Positions 1 through 8,795 of a stretch of DNA of 15,214 bases are shown here, piece by piece (positions within the stretch are counted from its first letter, which is position 1; each line of letters starts with the position of its first letter). The notes below the pieces were generated by a model. The model saw nothing but the letters and a program-made list of their open reading frames with translations. It was not told where the DNA came from and did not search any database. The position numbers and the translations under genes are program-made. The stretch is from assembly GCA_021029095.1 (NCBI GenBank), contig JAJOHG010000533.1, positions 1 to 15,214 of the forward strand, given 5' to 3'. Source of the DNA: Phellopilus nigrolimitatus. Its lineage: Eukaryota > Basidiomycota > Agaricomycetes > Hymenochaetales > Hymenochaetaceae.

Positions 1-2014
1 TGTGTTGAAGTTAAGAAGAACGCGCACGGCCAGGACAGCTAACTTCGCATCATCGGTCATTTCAGCAGTATCAGGATTGTTACTGCCAACGAGTTTGGCC
101 CTAGCGAGGTTGACTATTCTCCGTTCCACTCCTTCCTGCGGAACTTTCGTAAGACTGTAAAACCTGGCAAAGATACAGCATGAGTAAAATGTCATGCACA
201 ACCAGGGAAACATACACATACAATGGTCTTCCGAACTCGCTCATAAAGCGGATGTTTGCAACATCTTCTAACTTCTTCTGACCAGGTCGAATAAGTGGTT
301 CAGCCTGGGAGCAATCGAAAGGAAGCTCCGTAAACGGAGGCTGGATAGTGTCTTCGCTAACGGCGGTTCTTGCCGAGGGATACGACCATTGAGGTGGTGC
401 AAACTGAGAGAGACTAGAATGAGTCGACAGAAAGAGGAAGAACACCGGTTTGCTCAAAATACCATTGGCAGCTGAGCAAAATGCATGGTAAAGAGTACGA
501 CACATTGAACCTCTGTTGCTAGGTACGCAGATATTCGTCAAATCGTGGGCTTCGTCAAAATAGATCACCACACGAGCATCAAGCGATGTACAGCGGTCAT
601 CTTTGGCGAATTTGTCGACATAGGAGATCAATTCAAAGATTTTCCCTTCGGTCTGCTGCGCGACAAACTTGAATTCAGCAAGATCGACAATAGGTTCATT
701 CTTTTCAACGTCGTCAGCGTCTTCATCGTCCCCGGGGTTCGCTTCATCTGGGACAGTATCCATCTGAGTTTGTTTATAGTTCATCTCGAAATCCAGGAAT
801 GCCTCTTCATTTCTCTACACAAAGGTAATCAATAGAGGAAAAGTCACACCCATCTGCTCAAAACACGTACTTGATACTTCATATTTGCAACCTTCCGATA
901 TAAGTCATGCCGACCTCCCTTCTCGAGATACGTTGACCACCTTTCCGCCACATGCCCATAAGTTTTCGCTTGCTTAAACGATGACTCAAGCTTTTTTACT
1001 TCTTTGAGAACTGCTGAGAACAGATTGTAGAGAAATTGCATGAAGTATAAGCGAGCTTCTTCCAACATTTTTGGTGCGTCACAAAGGTAATTGCGTATTT
1101 CTCTGTCAGGGAAAGGGTATGCATAACCTAAGAATGGCTTCGTCAGCTGAAGTAGCGAATCATCGTTTTATAACTCACCCACCTGGTCCTGGTCCGCCCT
1201 TAGATTGAACGGAATAGTGAAGACCATCTTACCGAGCTCGTGCACGGTCCGCGATTTTCCAGTTCCAGAGCTCTGGACAATGGCCAAACTGTTTGCATAG
1301 CTTCTCCCACCCATGCTCCGAGTCATGTTGGAGACCGTTTCGTGGAGCAAAATATGGGCCTTTCCCGCGTACTTAATCTTCCATGCTAGCTCGACAGCTG
1401 ATACCATATTTGTCAGATGAGCCGTTCGAAGCAATACGATAAGACATGAATACCTTGCTCTGTATCGAGTTTCAGACAAAGAAAAGAATGAATCTGAGGT
1501 ACACCACTCACTCTGCTGATCCTTATCATGTGGACTGAGGGAGACGTTCTTGGGCAAATCCCGTTTTTGTTGAAGCACGCCTGCGTAACCAAAGGTGAGA
1601 ACGATAGAATGAGAACGAGATTCACTTACGCAGATTTCTGATTGCTCTATAATCCTTGTCCACATGCGCCTTCATAATGAAATCTTTCAAAACGGTGCCG
1701 TATTGCGACAACTTTCGTTTCGCCCCTAGCGGCCCTCGGAGCTTAGAGTCGAGTCTATGGCACGTCTCAGCGACAGCATTAAGAATCAAGTCAGCATATA
1801 TCCTCTCCGGTACGCCGTCGGAAATCTCTTGAAGGTACGCCGTCGTATCCTCGTCTAGCTTACGATGATCAAGCTCGTCGGATCGGACAGACTGCAATGT
1901 TAGCTGTGAATGCGATGCCTCAGTCTTCAATTTTGTTGAGGGACGATTGGTCCCGTCAGCGTCTTCGTTGGGACGTTTCTCCCTCTGACCGGAAGAACTT
2001 CTTGCGTTCGCCAT
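1..2014 (-). CDS. P-loop NTPase of an Agaricomycete-expanded family (3'-partial)
   Basis: Seen: spliced model with exons 2014-1630, 1580-1179, 1127-871, 814-222 and 163 to beyond position 1. Introns are 49, 51, 56 and 58 nt with GT-AG ends, and all joins keep frame, giving about 600 codons before the edge. The ATG at 2014 sits in a good context (TCATGGCG). A Walker A motif, SSGTGKS, lies at 1252-1272 (about residue 232), followed by VFTIPFNLR. A Walker B-like VVIYFDEAHDL starts at 571, followed by FFLFLSTHS, PPFTELPFDC and FGRPL. The last exon carries an NLARAKL-type helix. The N-terminal 60 residues are charged and probably disordered. Known: this motif order is typical of large families of uncharacterised Agaricomycete proteins with a STAND/AAA-like ATPase core. 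Inference: a relation to crinkler-type NTPases is possible but unproven. The C-terminus lies outside the window. Exon 2 may hold one or two further introns (see findings). Confidence 0.8.
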
Positions 2015-2179
2015 GATGGAAAAGTGAAGGATGGGAGAGCACCAGAAGTGAAGCCACCCTGTTGTTATACTGCAATACAGTGACTGTTCCTATTCAAGCT
2101 CGGGGTGTTCTGATTGGGGGCAAAGCTGTGCAGGCCCCGTGGGAGCTGCCTATAATGGCGCGCATGCGAAAGTATTTAG
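2015..2179. other. Upstream region of the NTPase gene, no gene seen
   Basis: This stretch lies between the NTPase start codon and the long A tract and should contain the NTPase promoter and 5' UTR on the minus strand. No convincing TATA element or coding frame was found. The only plus-strand open frame runs through the A tract as polylysine and is not credible as a gene. Confidence 0.4.

Positions 2180-2214
<35 letters not shown>
2180..2214 (+). repeat. Uninterrupted run of 35 A
   Basis: Thirty-five consecutive A residues on the plus strand, preceded by AGTATTTAG and followed by CGAACTCC. It could be a simple repeat or the poly(A) tail of a retroposed RNA. No internal Pol III promoter or coding sequence was recognised just upstream, so an origin by retroposition is unproven. 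Confidence 0.95.
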
Positions 2215-2215
<1 letters not shown>

Positions 2216-2391
2216 GAACTCCTGGACCAACGAGGTGGCAAATAAGTCCTCCACTTTTACAGATATATAAGGTCTGGTCAAATGATGAGAAAATGTTTGG
2301 GTCTATAATCCCTAAATAGCATCACGTGACCGCGCTGTGTGGCCCTCCAAGATCGTCGAGTCCATTGTGGTGCACGCGTTTCGTGATCAAC

Positions 2392-2457
2392 TACAGTCGA
2401 ACCTCCCATATTGCATCTCTCTCATAGTGCATAACCTCCCATTATGCATATATCCGG
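2392..2457 (+). repeat. Pogo/Tc1-like terminal repeat remnant
   Basis: A TA dinucleotide is followed by CAGTCGAACCTCCC and then three spaced near-repeats ending in TATTGCA, TAGTGCA and TATGCA (periodicity about 17-20 nt), two of them preceded by AACCTCCC. Known: pogo/Fot1/Tigger elements insert at TA and often begin CAGT-GAACCTC followed by such subrepeats. No inverted partner (GGGAGGTTCGACTG) was seen elsewhere in the window, so this is a solo end or a decayed element. Confidence 0.45.
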
Positions 2458-2479
2458 GTTTCCACCGAGTTGGTAGATA

Positions 2480-2846
2480 GAAAATCCCTATATGATAATG
2501 CATAAAATTATATATGCATAATGCATAGCCAATTTGAGTAACATCAGGAAAAACCAAAATGCAATATAGCTAATTGGACACGTATATGGTGCTATATGGT
2601 GCTATATAGCACCAAACCTATGCTATATAGAAGTATATAGACTATATATGATATATAGTGGTATTTCACATTCAGGTTCAGATATTTAGTGAAGATAGTG
2701 ATATCTAGTTTGGTCACAGGAATATATATTACAATATAGGACAAGGTGTCTGGTGTATAGCAATATATGGTGTATTATTTGGTATATATAGTATAATTGT
2801 TTTTCACTTTCGTCAACCAAAACATGTATAGCTATTACATAGTTAA
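2480..2846. repeat. AT-rich region with iterated GCTATATAG motifs and a 16-bp palindrome
   Basis: Non-coding DNA directly downstream of the transposase stop codon. It contains repeated TATATGGTGC units (2583-2602), a perfect palindrome GGTGCTATATAGCACC at 2598-2613, a further GCTATATAG copy near 2632, and many TATATAG/ATATATG words up to about 2800. The 5' part has clustered ATGCATAATGCAT words. Known: CACTA-like and Plavaka-type transposons commonly carry short iterated motifs near their ends, to which transposase binds. Inference: this may be the 3' subterminal region of the Plavaka element. Its exact end and target-site duplication were not identified. Confidence 0.5.
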
Positions 2847-5800
2847 TTAATACACTGACTGATATGTATGAAGACTACCCATATTATTTATATAGAATGA
2901 TTCACAGTCATCCAAAACATTTGAAGGCTTCCAAGACTGGTTTGCCCTGCTATGTCCAAAGTTTGGAACTAGCTGAACACTATGTCGTATCTCAGTCAGT
3001 GGGATAATCTGACCTGTCAGTTCACCAGTTCCTATCTCTTTCTGTTTTCTGACCTCATATAGTTTTGAGGCTGTGTCTGGCTCAGCTCTTGGACGAGTAA
3101 ACCATTCTACAAAAGCTAAGTGTTCCTTTGGTGCATGGGGAGCAGCATCTGTGAAGACTTTTGGGAGTGAAAATATGACTTTCACCCTCCCAACTCTTGT
3201 GCCTATTCCAAATTAGACTCAACATGAGACAATGGACAAAAAATGTGACTCACCATCTACACTGGTATTATCACCACCTTCCTGCTCATCTGTACCCTCT
3301 TCAACAAGCACAGTGTCAAACCTTGCAGCAACCGGTTTCCCCCATTTATCAGACCTTTCTGGGGCAGCATGAAAAGAATCCATGATCTGCTTGTCCTTGT
3401 CCAGGCCCTGGATGTCCTTGTGGCGTAGTCGCACACTAGTCCAGACATTAATGCTAGTGAATGGCAAAGGAGCATCTTGGATTGCCAAGCGGCCTCGAGC
3501 ACCAGAATGTGTCCTGATAAGATTTTTCCCATGCAGATATTCCTTCAAGTACCATATGAACCATGGCGCTTTGTGCTCAATAGCAACTGCATCGACACTT
3601 TTATTAGGGAATGGAGCAGTTTTGGCTAACAGGATAGGCTGTCCCTGCCTTGTCGAAAGCAGATTGGAGAGTTTATGAACTGGTGGGTGTCGTATGTCAA
3701 GCAGGAGCTGGAATGCAGCAACCTTTTCCTGTCTGTCTAGCCAACGAAGCATCTGTGGCCTCTCCTCCTTCCGGTTGGATGCACGAAAGGCTTGTTTTGC
3801 AAAATCAATGTGCAACCTCTCAAACTGCTCGGTGTTATAGTTGTCTGTGGCCCCAAAAGATTCAATGGATGATTTATAGTGTGGCAAGCCACTAAGCTTG
3901 GGGATTTCAAAGTTGTTGCGGATACCAAGCTCCACAAAAATAAGTTTGTGATCATGGAATAGCTGAAGAGCATCCTCCAGGTATTGAAGTGTCTCTTCAC
4001 TGTGGCTAGGATATTGCGCAATGTATGTGAAATCCAGAATAGCTCGTGTTGCAATAACAACATCCTTGGGAACAGCATTTGCGATTGCACCCAATAATAT
4101 CTTCATCATCTGTTTTCGCTCTGGTCCAGAAACATTGATGAGAGTTGAGAAGCCTTTGGGAAACTGCCGTATGCCATGTGCAGGAGGTAAGGATTTGATA
4201 CGTTGATCTAGCTCCTTCTTTCCAAGTGCCAGCTGACACCATTCCAGAATATGTTTAAACACTCCACCATGAAGCTGATGCAGGACATCTGGGGTTATGG
4301 ATATATGTATGTTTGTGTAAGGCAAATTTGCCCAAAACGGATTAAAGACATGACCATTTAGTCCATGTTCTGGGTCCTGGCAGACTGTGTGGAAGGCACG
4401 TCGAGGATGGGTCAGGGCATATTCAATGATGTCAAGGGTCTTCTGAGCTGTACGAAGCTCGCTGATTCCAGGATCTCCTATGTTTCCTCTAACTCGATAG
4501 CACTTTGGACATCCACCAGATTTGACACAGGTTACCAGGCATTGTTCAGGATAGTCTGCTGGGTAGCACGCCAAGATGGGAAACACCCTTCGAATGTCAC
4601 CATCACCTCCAACCATGTCAACACCTTCTCTACCAGCTTTTTCCAGTGGCTCCAAAATATGACGCATAGATTCATGGAAGAGCTGGTGTGTTTTGCGCCT
4701 TTTCTCGTCTTCAGAAAGTTGAGAAGATGTAATTTTGTCTGTAGAGAGGTAGGCAAGAAGGACACAGGCTTTTTTGGATGGCTTTTTCCTGATCCACCGG
4801 GGTATATTTCCAATGGTCAAATAAACTGGGTAAGCTTGCTTGCTTCCACAGAAATTCGTGAGCTGTGTTTTGTCTGTGGAGATGATCAATGGAGCTACAG
4901 TAGCTCCTGAAGGTAATAATTCCTAGATGATACAGAAGGTTTAACCTAATGCAAGTCTTCTGAGATGTAAGCACTGACCTGCAAAGTCCACCACCAGTTG
5001 CCTGTCCACATCTCATTGTAAAGCCGTGAATCCCGATCTGCATTTGCCCACATCTTTTCAGGAGCATACACCATATGTTTAGCATGGGCAGGATTACTCC
5101 AAAGATTTTTGATAGCCTGAATTGGATTACGATATTGAATGAGGTGCTCCTCATCAGGGTCATCTGCAAGCCTTATAGTCCTCTCTTGCCAAGGTGCCAT
5201 TCCAGGGAGTTTCTCCATTTTTTTGTACAAGCTGTCCATGTTATGAAAGGATAAGCCAAGTTGCTTGGCAAACTGTTTTATTTGATAAGTAATATGAATT
5301 AGTTTTTAAATAAACAGAATACATACTCCATCTATTTGCAAGAGCCTATCTGATGCAGACTTGCTAGATCCATCTTCAAGAAACCATTTTGCTGTTCTCC
5401 AATCGAGTTCTGATGTGAAGGGATCAAATATATTGATAGGGGGGGAGTTCGGATTGACATGCTGAGCAGCCCAACGTTCCTGGGCCGTCTGCTGATGACC
5501 AGTAACTGTTCCTGCATTTGGATGAATGTCATGGATAAATGGTGACTCGTCAATACGTGCTCGTTTTGTGCATCGGTCGAGATCCTGGACTTGTGTTTGT
5601 GAAGATGAAGCCACTATATGAACAGGCTCAAACCCTTCCACCTCTTCATCATCATATCCATCATCCCAGACAAGAGGGCTGTCCAAGTCAAAACCACCAG
5701 TGTCTGGTGGGTCATCTTCAAGATCCTCTGTCACAGGATGGTAATTGTGTGCCAAATCAGCAAGTTTTCCCTTTTTGTACCATTTACAGCTTTCTGCTCT

Positions 5801-5917
5801 TGAGAGGTGAACATTTTTTCCACGGACAGTGGGAAAATCTGCACCACAAGCAGGGCATTTGCGGTCATCTTGGTCCTGCTGTAATTGGAGGTAAGATCCC
5901 AGCTGATAGTGGCTCAT
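2847..5917 (-). CDS. Plavaka-type DNA transposase, apparently intact (969 aa)
   Basis: Seen: exons 5917-5327, 5272-4979, 4922-3254 and 3202-2847, with introns of 54, 56 and 51 nt, all in frame, no internal stop, 970 codons including the stop. The start Met is followed by a C2HC zinc-finger-like motif (Cys21, Cys24, His37, Cys44) and an acidic linker. The central part has WWWTLQ joined to ELLPSGATVAP and STDKTQL (Asp312), then GGDGDIRRVFP, a CPKC knuckle (about 433-436), ITPDVLHQLHGG (Asp507) and NYNTEQFERLHIDFAKQAF (about 657-675). The C-terminal exon has RVGRVKVIFSLP, a conserved EWFT and IIPLTEIRHSVQLVPNFG. Known: this order is characteristic of Plavaka transposases, a DDE-type group expanded in mushroom-forming fungi. 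The protein would act in the nucleus on the element's ends. Which acidic residues are catalytic is inferred, not proven. Confidence 0.9.
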
Positions 5918-6059
5918 GGTAAAGTGTTGTCAGAGATGATGGTGGTACAAGACAAGGTGAGTGTGAGAAAAATAGATTGAGTTGGGATTATTTGTGTACT
6001 GTCTTTGTCAGCACCATTACATAATTGCCTTCTATGGAAGTTCAGATTATCTAATTGCC
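5918..6059. other. Short intergenic spacer between the two minus-strand genes
   Basis: This 142-bp spacer separates the stop codon of the zinc-finger/coiled-coil gene from the transposase start. It must hold the 3' UTR of the former and the promoter/5' UTR of the latter. No terminal-repeat-like sequence was seen within it, which argues mildly against a transposon end here. Confidence 0.5.
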
Positions 6060-7967
6060 TCAAGCCCTGCGCGACTTAGGGACATTGAGTGCTCCAGCAT
6101 CTGCTGCCTCTGCAAAAATGTCCTCCAGTTCCTGGTCACTAAGCTCGTCTGCCACTCCCTCGTCATCATTGTGTACCAGTCCTGAGCCACTGGCAGCATT
6201 CTCCCAGTCCACCTCCTCTTGAGCAAGTGAAAACTTGTCCTCCATAGCTTTTAGGAACTTGTCATTACCAACACCACGATATCCCTGAGCAAGATAACCA
6301 TGTGGACCTTGAAGAGAGTGATTAGAAATGGATAGAATGAAGAAATCACTCATACCTTTGTTGGCTTGATAGTCAAGCTTCTTCAAGTAAAGCTCGCCTT
6401 CACCAGGATGCTCCTTGTCAATTGCATCTGAAATGAGTTTCTTGATCCCATCATTCTGGGAAATAGCATTGTGGGTTCGAAGGATAATAGCATGCAGCTG
6501 CATAGTAGAAAAATGGGCAGCATCATGCAGCTTCACCTTCTGATCATAAAGCAGCCTCTTCTTGATATTCTTCGTCAAGTTTCTCTGCGCACCCTTACTA
6601 ATGAGAGACTCCAACCTGTCAGCCATTTCTTTTGCATCTGCCAGTTCTTCCTTTGCCTCCTTCAGCTCTTCAGCTATCTTCTCCTTTTCCTTCACCTCTT
6701 TTCCCAGCTCCACCCTCGCTTTCGCAGCCTCTGCCTTTGCCACTCCAACAGCAGCAGTAAGCTTCTTCTCAGCTTTCTGAAAAGCACGTCCAGCTTTCTG
6801 TTCTGCTTGGTGTTTCATATGTTTGGCCAATGGAGTGTGCTCAGAATGGAAAACAGCAGCAGATTTCTTTCCAGCCTTGGTCAGCTTCAAGAGCTGCCGC
6901 TTTGAGAGCTTCGTCTTGGCTAGAGGAGCATTAATGCTTGCCTGGCTGATTGTAGGATTGTGAGCAACCCATTGAACAGCAGCAGCAATTGCATTTGTGA
7001 TTTGCTCCTCTTGCTGAGGGTCAACGAAGTCTGAGACATGGTAGCTTTCTGGGTTCTGAAGACGAGCCAGTGCCTGCTGCGAAACACACTCCAAATGCGC
7101 ATATTTTGGCACATCTGGTACAAAGCCCTAAAACCAGAAAACATTAGTGAATAGTTCTCTTCAAAAGAGGAAGAAATTATACATCTCCAGACCGAGCACC
7201 TGGCATATGGCGAACCATAACTAGATGACCCGCAGTGATCTCCTTATCTGTTGCCATTCAATATCTCATTCAGATGTTAATATAAATAAATGAAACACAC
7301 TCTGGTATTGACAGTCATCATTTGTGCATGCAACATTACCACTGGAAGCTTCCCAGCATATGAAGTCATTTGGCTTAGAGCAAACCTTCTCAGCCTTCTC
7401 GTTGTTCTGTTCGGTAGCCTTCTCTTTCTCAGTTTTGCGAGAGTCTGGTGTAGGCCGGCGTGGATGCGCTTCACCTCGCTCTGCAGCTTGCAGAGATTCA
7501 GCGTGGCGCTTTGCACGGTAATCGGCCTTCTGCTGTCTCGTCATCCCCTAATGACAAGATAGGGCGACGATAAGCCGAGAGCAGTCAAATACCAAAGTTA
7601 TGTTACGCACCATGAATTCACGCTGCTTTTTCTTCATCTCCTGTATTTCGGCACTATCTCCAACACCTGCCGCGAGAACCTGGGCCACTGATGCGTCATC
7701 ATTCCTTCTGCCGTTTGGGTCCAGCGGCACGTTCGGGCCACTAGCAGGCAGCTCTGCTCCTCTACCAAGTCCTCGAGCGGCGGCGGCATGGGCTTGAGTA
7801 GTTTGTCGAAGCCGTTGAGCACGAGCTGCTACGGTCTGCTTGGAGCCGACAGTGGGCTCAAACGTCACCTGACGGGAAACGGCCTTCGCGATCACTTGCT
7901 CTGGTGTGTCGATTTTCGGCTTCCCATTCTGCGCAAGCCTTGCAGACGATCTTTTCTTCGGCGGCAT
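6060..7967 (-). CDS. PARP-type zinc-finger-like, coiled-coil protein (562 aa), possible transposon accessory gene
   Basis: Seen: exons 7967-7611, 7547-7301, 7247-7183, 7127-6356 and 6307-6060, introns of 63, 53, 55 and 48 nt, 563 codons including the stop. The 48-nt intron is a multiple of three and could be retained. The start is MPPKKRSSARLA, basic and probably a nuclear signal. Residues 180-240 contain CWEASSGNVACTNDDC, KEITAGHLVM and KYAHLEC, giving a C-x4-C...H-x2-C set (Cys193, Cys198, His234, Cys237). This resembles fungal PARP-type zinc fingers, as does the following helix. Residues about 328-400 form a Lys/Glu/Ala-rich coiled coil. The C-terminus is acidic. Known: PARP-type fingers bind DNA nicks and breaks. 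Inference: a DNA-binding partner of the transposase or a captured gene. The zinc ligands span two introns, which supports the splicing. No catalytic domain is visible. Confidence 0.75.
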
Positions 7968-8062
7968 GAGAAAGTTGAAGCAAGCAAAGCAAGAGGTTCG
8001 TTGATGATGTGGCAAAAGGTAAGGATTCGTTATCTGATCCGGATGTGTCGAGTCGTCGCTTA

Positions 8063-8280
8063 AATTCCTGTGTCGGTGTCTGGCAAAACGACCGTGTGGA
8101 GATCATTGCAAACGACCAGGGCAACCACACCACGCCGTCGTATGTCTCCTTCTCCGACCAGGAGCCCCTCATCGGCGACGCCGCCAAGAACCAGATTGCC
8201 ATGTACCCCGTCAACACCATCTTCGACACGAAGCGCCTCGTCGGCCGCACGTTTGCGGATGCGGAGGCCTAGCTGACATG
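8063..8280 (+). pseudogene. HSP70 N-terminal fragment (about residues 13-85)
   Basis: The frame reads [20 protein letters not shown], then [20 protein letters not shown] and [15 protein letters not shown], a clear match to the nucleotide-binding domain of cytosolic (Ssa-type) HSP70. The first dozen residues (VGIDLGTTY) are absent, which fits a start at an exon boundary. The match ends in a stop (TAG at 8270-8272) where a one-base deletion disrupts the expected VQADM; a few bases of homology continue past it. No remainder of the gene follows directly: the next HSP70 pieces are 2.4 kb away. It is a dead fragment. Its upstream flank is the divergently oriented zinc-finger gene, 95 bp away. Confidence 0.85.
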
Positions 8281-8360
8281 GTGTATAGTTCTATGGTTAC
8301 TCTGTCACCACGTATGTGAGTTTACAAAACTTATGCGTGCCAAACTAACTATCTGTCCAG

Positions 8361-8795
8361 CTATAGAACAACAAGGACAGGCTTTGCCTGATGATGTTGA
8401 CGACAGTTCAATCTGAGACCACTACAGCTTCCGCCCGCGTTCGATCACTCTTGAGGAATATGCAGCACAGCTCAGGGCTCAACTTGCGCTTCTCGGCTCG
8501 GAGCGAGACTCTGTGTCGGCGCAGATCAAGGCGGTCCGGCGTGTGGCACACAGGACGGACGCAGCAAAGCGCAGCGAGATTGAGGCACTCAAGCGCTGGG
8601 CAGAGAAGCACGCAACAGCGGAAATGCGCGGGAGGCAGAAGGCGCGTGCGTTGCAGGAAGTGGCAAGGCAGACGGCCGCAGCCGTCCGTGAGGCCGAAGA
8701 ATCTGCCCGTGAAGTGGAGGCTGCGCTACCGGCGACGCTGGCGAAGTGGGTGAGCAGCGTACGAACACAACCAAGGAGGCGGAACGTTCAAGGGA
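8361..8795 (+). pseudogene. Coiled-coil gene fragment, function unknown
   Basis: A frame beginning after a possible acceptor (CTGTCCAG, ending at 8360) reads EQQGQALPDDVDDSSI, then an in-frame TGA at 8414-8416, then FRPRSITLEEYAAQLRAQLA and a long Arg/Ala/Glu-rich helix to about 8750. Heptad-like spacing suggests a coiled coil. I do not recognise the family. The same frame runs on into the RhoGEF segment without a clear intron. The DH N-terminal half is missing, so the join near 8750-8795 is probably a rearrangement. A splice donor (GTGAGC near 8751) lies at the join. The upstream TGA and the lack of a start codon argue that it is not functional. Confidence 0.5.

Larger units (their letters stand above)
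2400..7967 (-). mobile_element. Plavaka DNA transposon (boundaries approximate)
   Basis: The intact transposase gene and the AT-rich repeat region downstream of it define the element. Whether it also includes the zinc-finger/coiled-coil gene at 6060-7967 is inferred: both genes are on the minus strand, only 142 bp apart, both multi-exon and intact, while the flanking plus-strand DNA at 8063 onward is broken host-gene sequence. I searched by eye for matching terminal inverted repeats around 2300-2850 and 7968-8070 and found none, so both ends are unverified. A smaller element covering only about 2400-6000 is an alternative. Confidence 0.45.

Noticed and set aside
2062..2319. 85-aa plus-strand open frame with a polylysine run
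   Set aside because: It is created by the A tract and has no homology-like features.
4365..4910. 181-aa plus-strand open frame opposite the transposase
   Set aside because: It is antisense to conserved Plavaka motifs whose frame is clearly the coding one.
7600..7797. Plus-strand frames in the 7290-7800 region
   Set aside because: They overlap spliced exons of the minus-strand zinc-finger gene and show only composition-driven residues.
8009..8062. HSP70 start codon region (ATGTGGCAAAAG then GTAAGG)
   Set aside because: It loosely resembles an HSP70 first exon with a donor, but the GIDLGTTY residues are missing and the match is too short to support.
2300..8070. Matching terminal inverted repeats for the Plavaka element
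   Set aside because: No convincing inverted match was found by eye between 2300-2850 and 5918-6060 or 7968-8070, so no ends were annotated.
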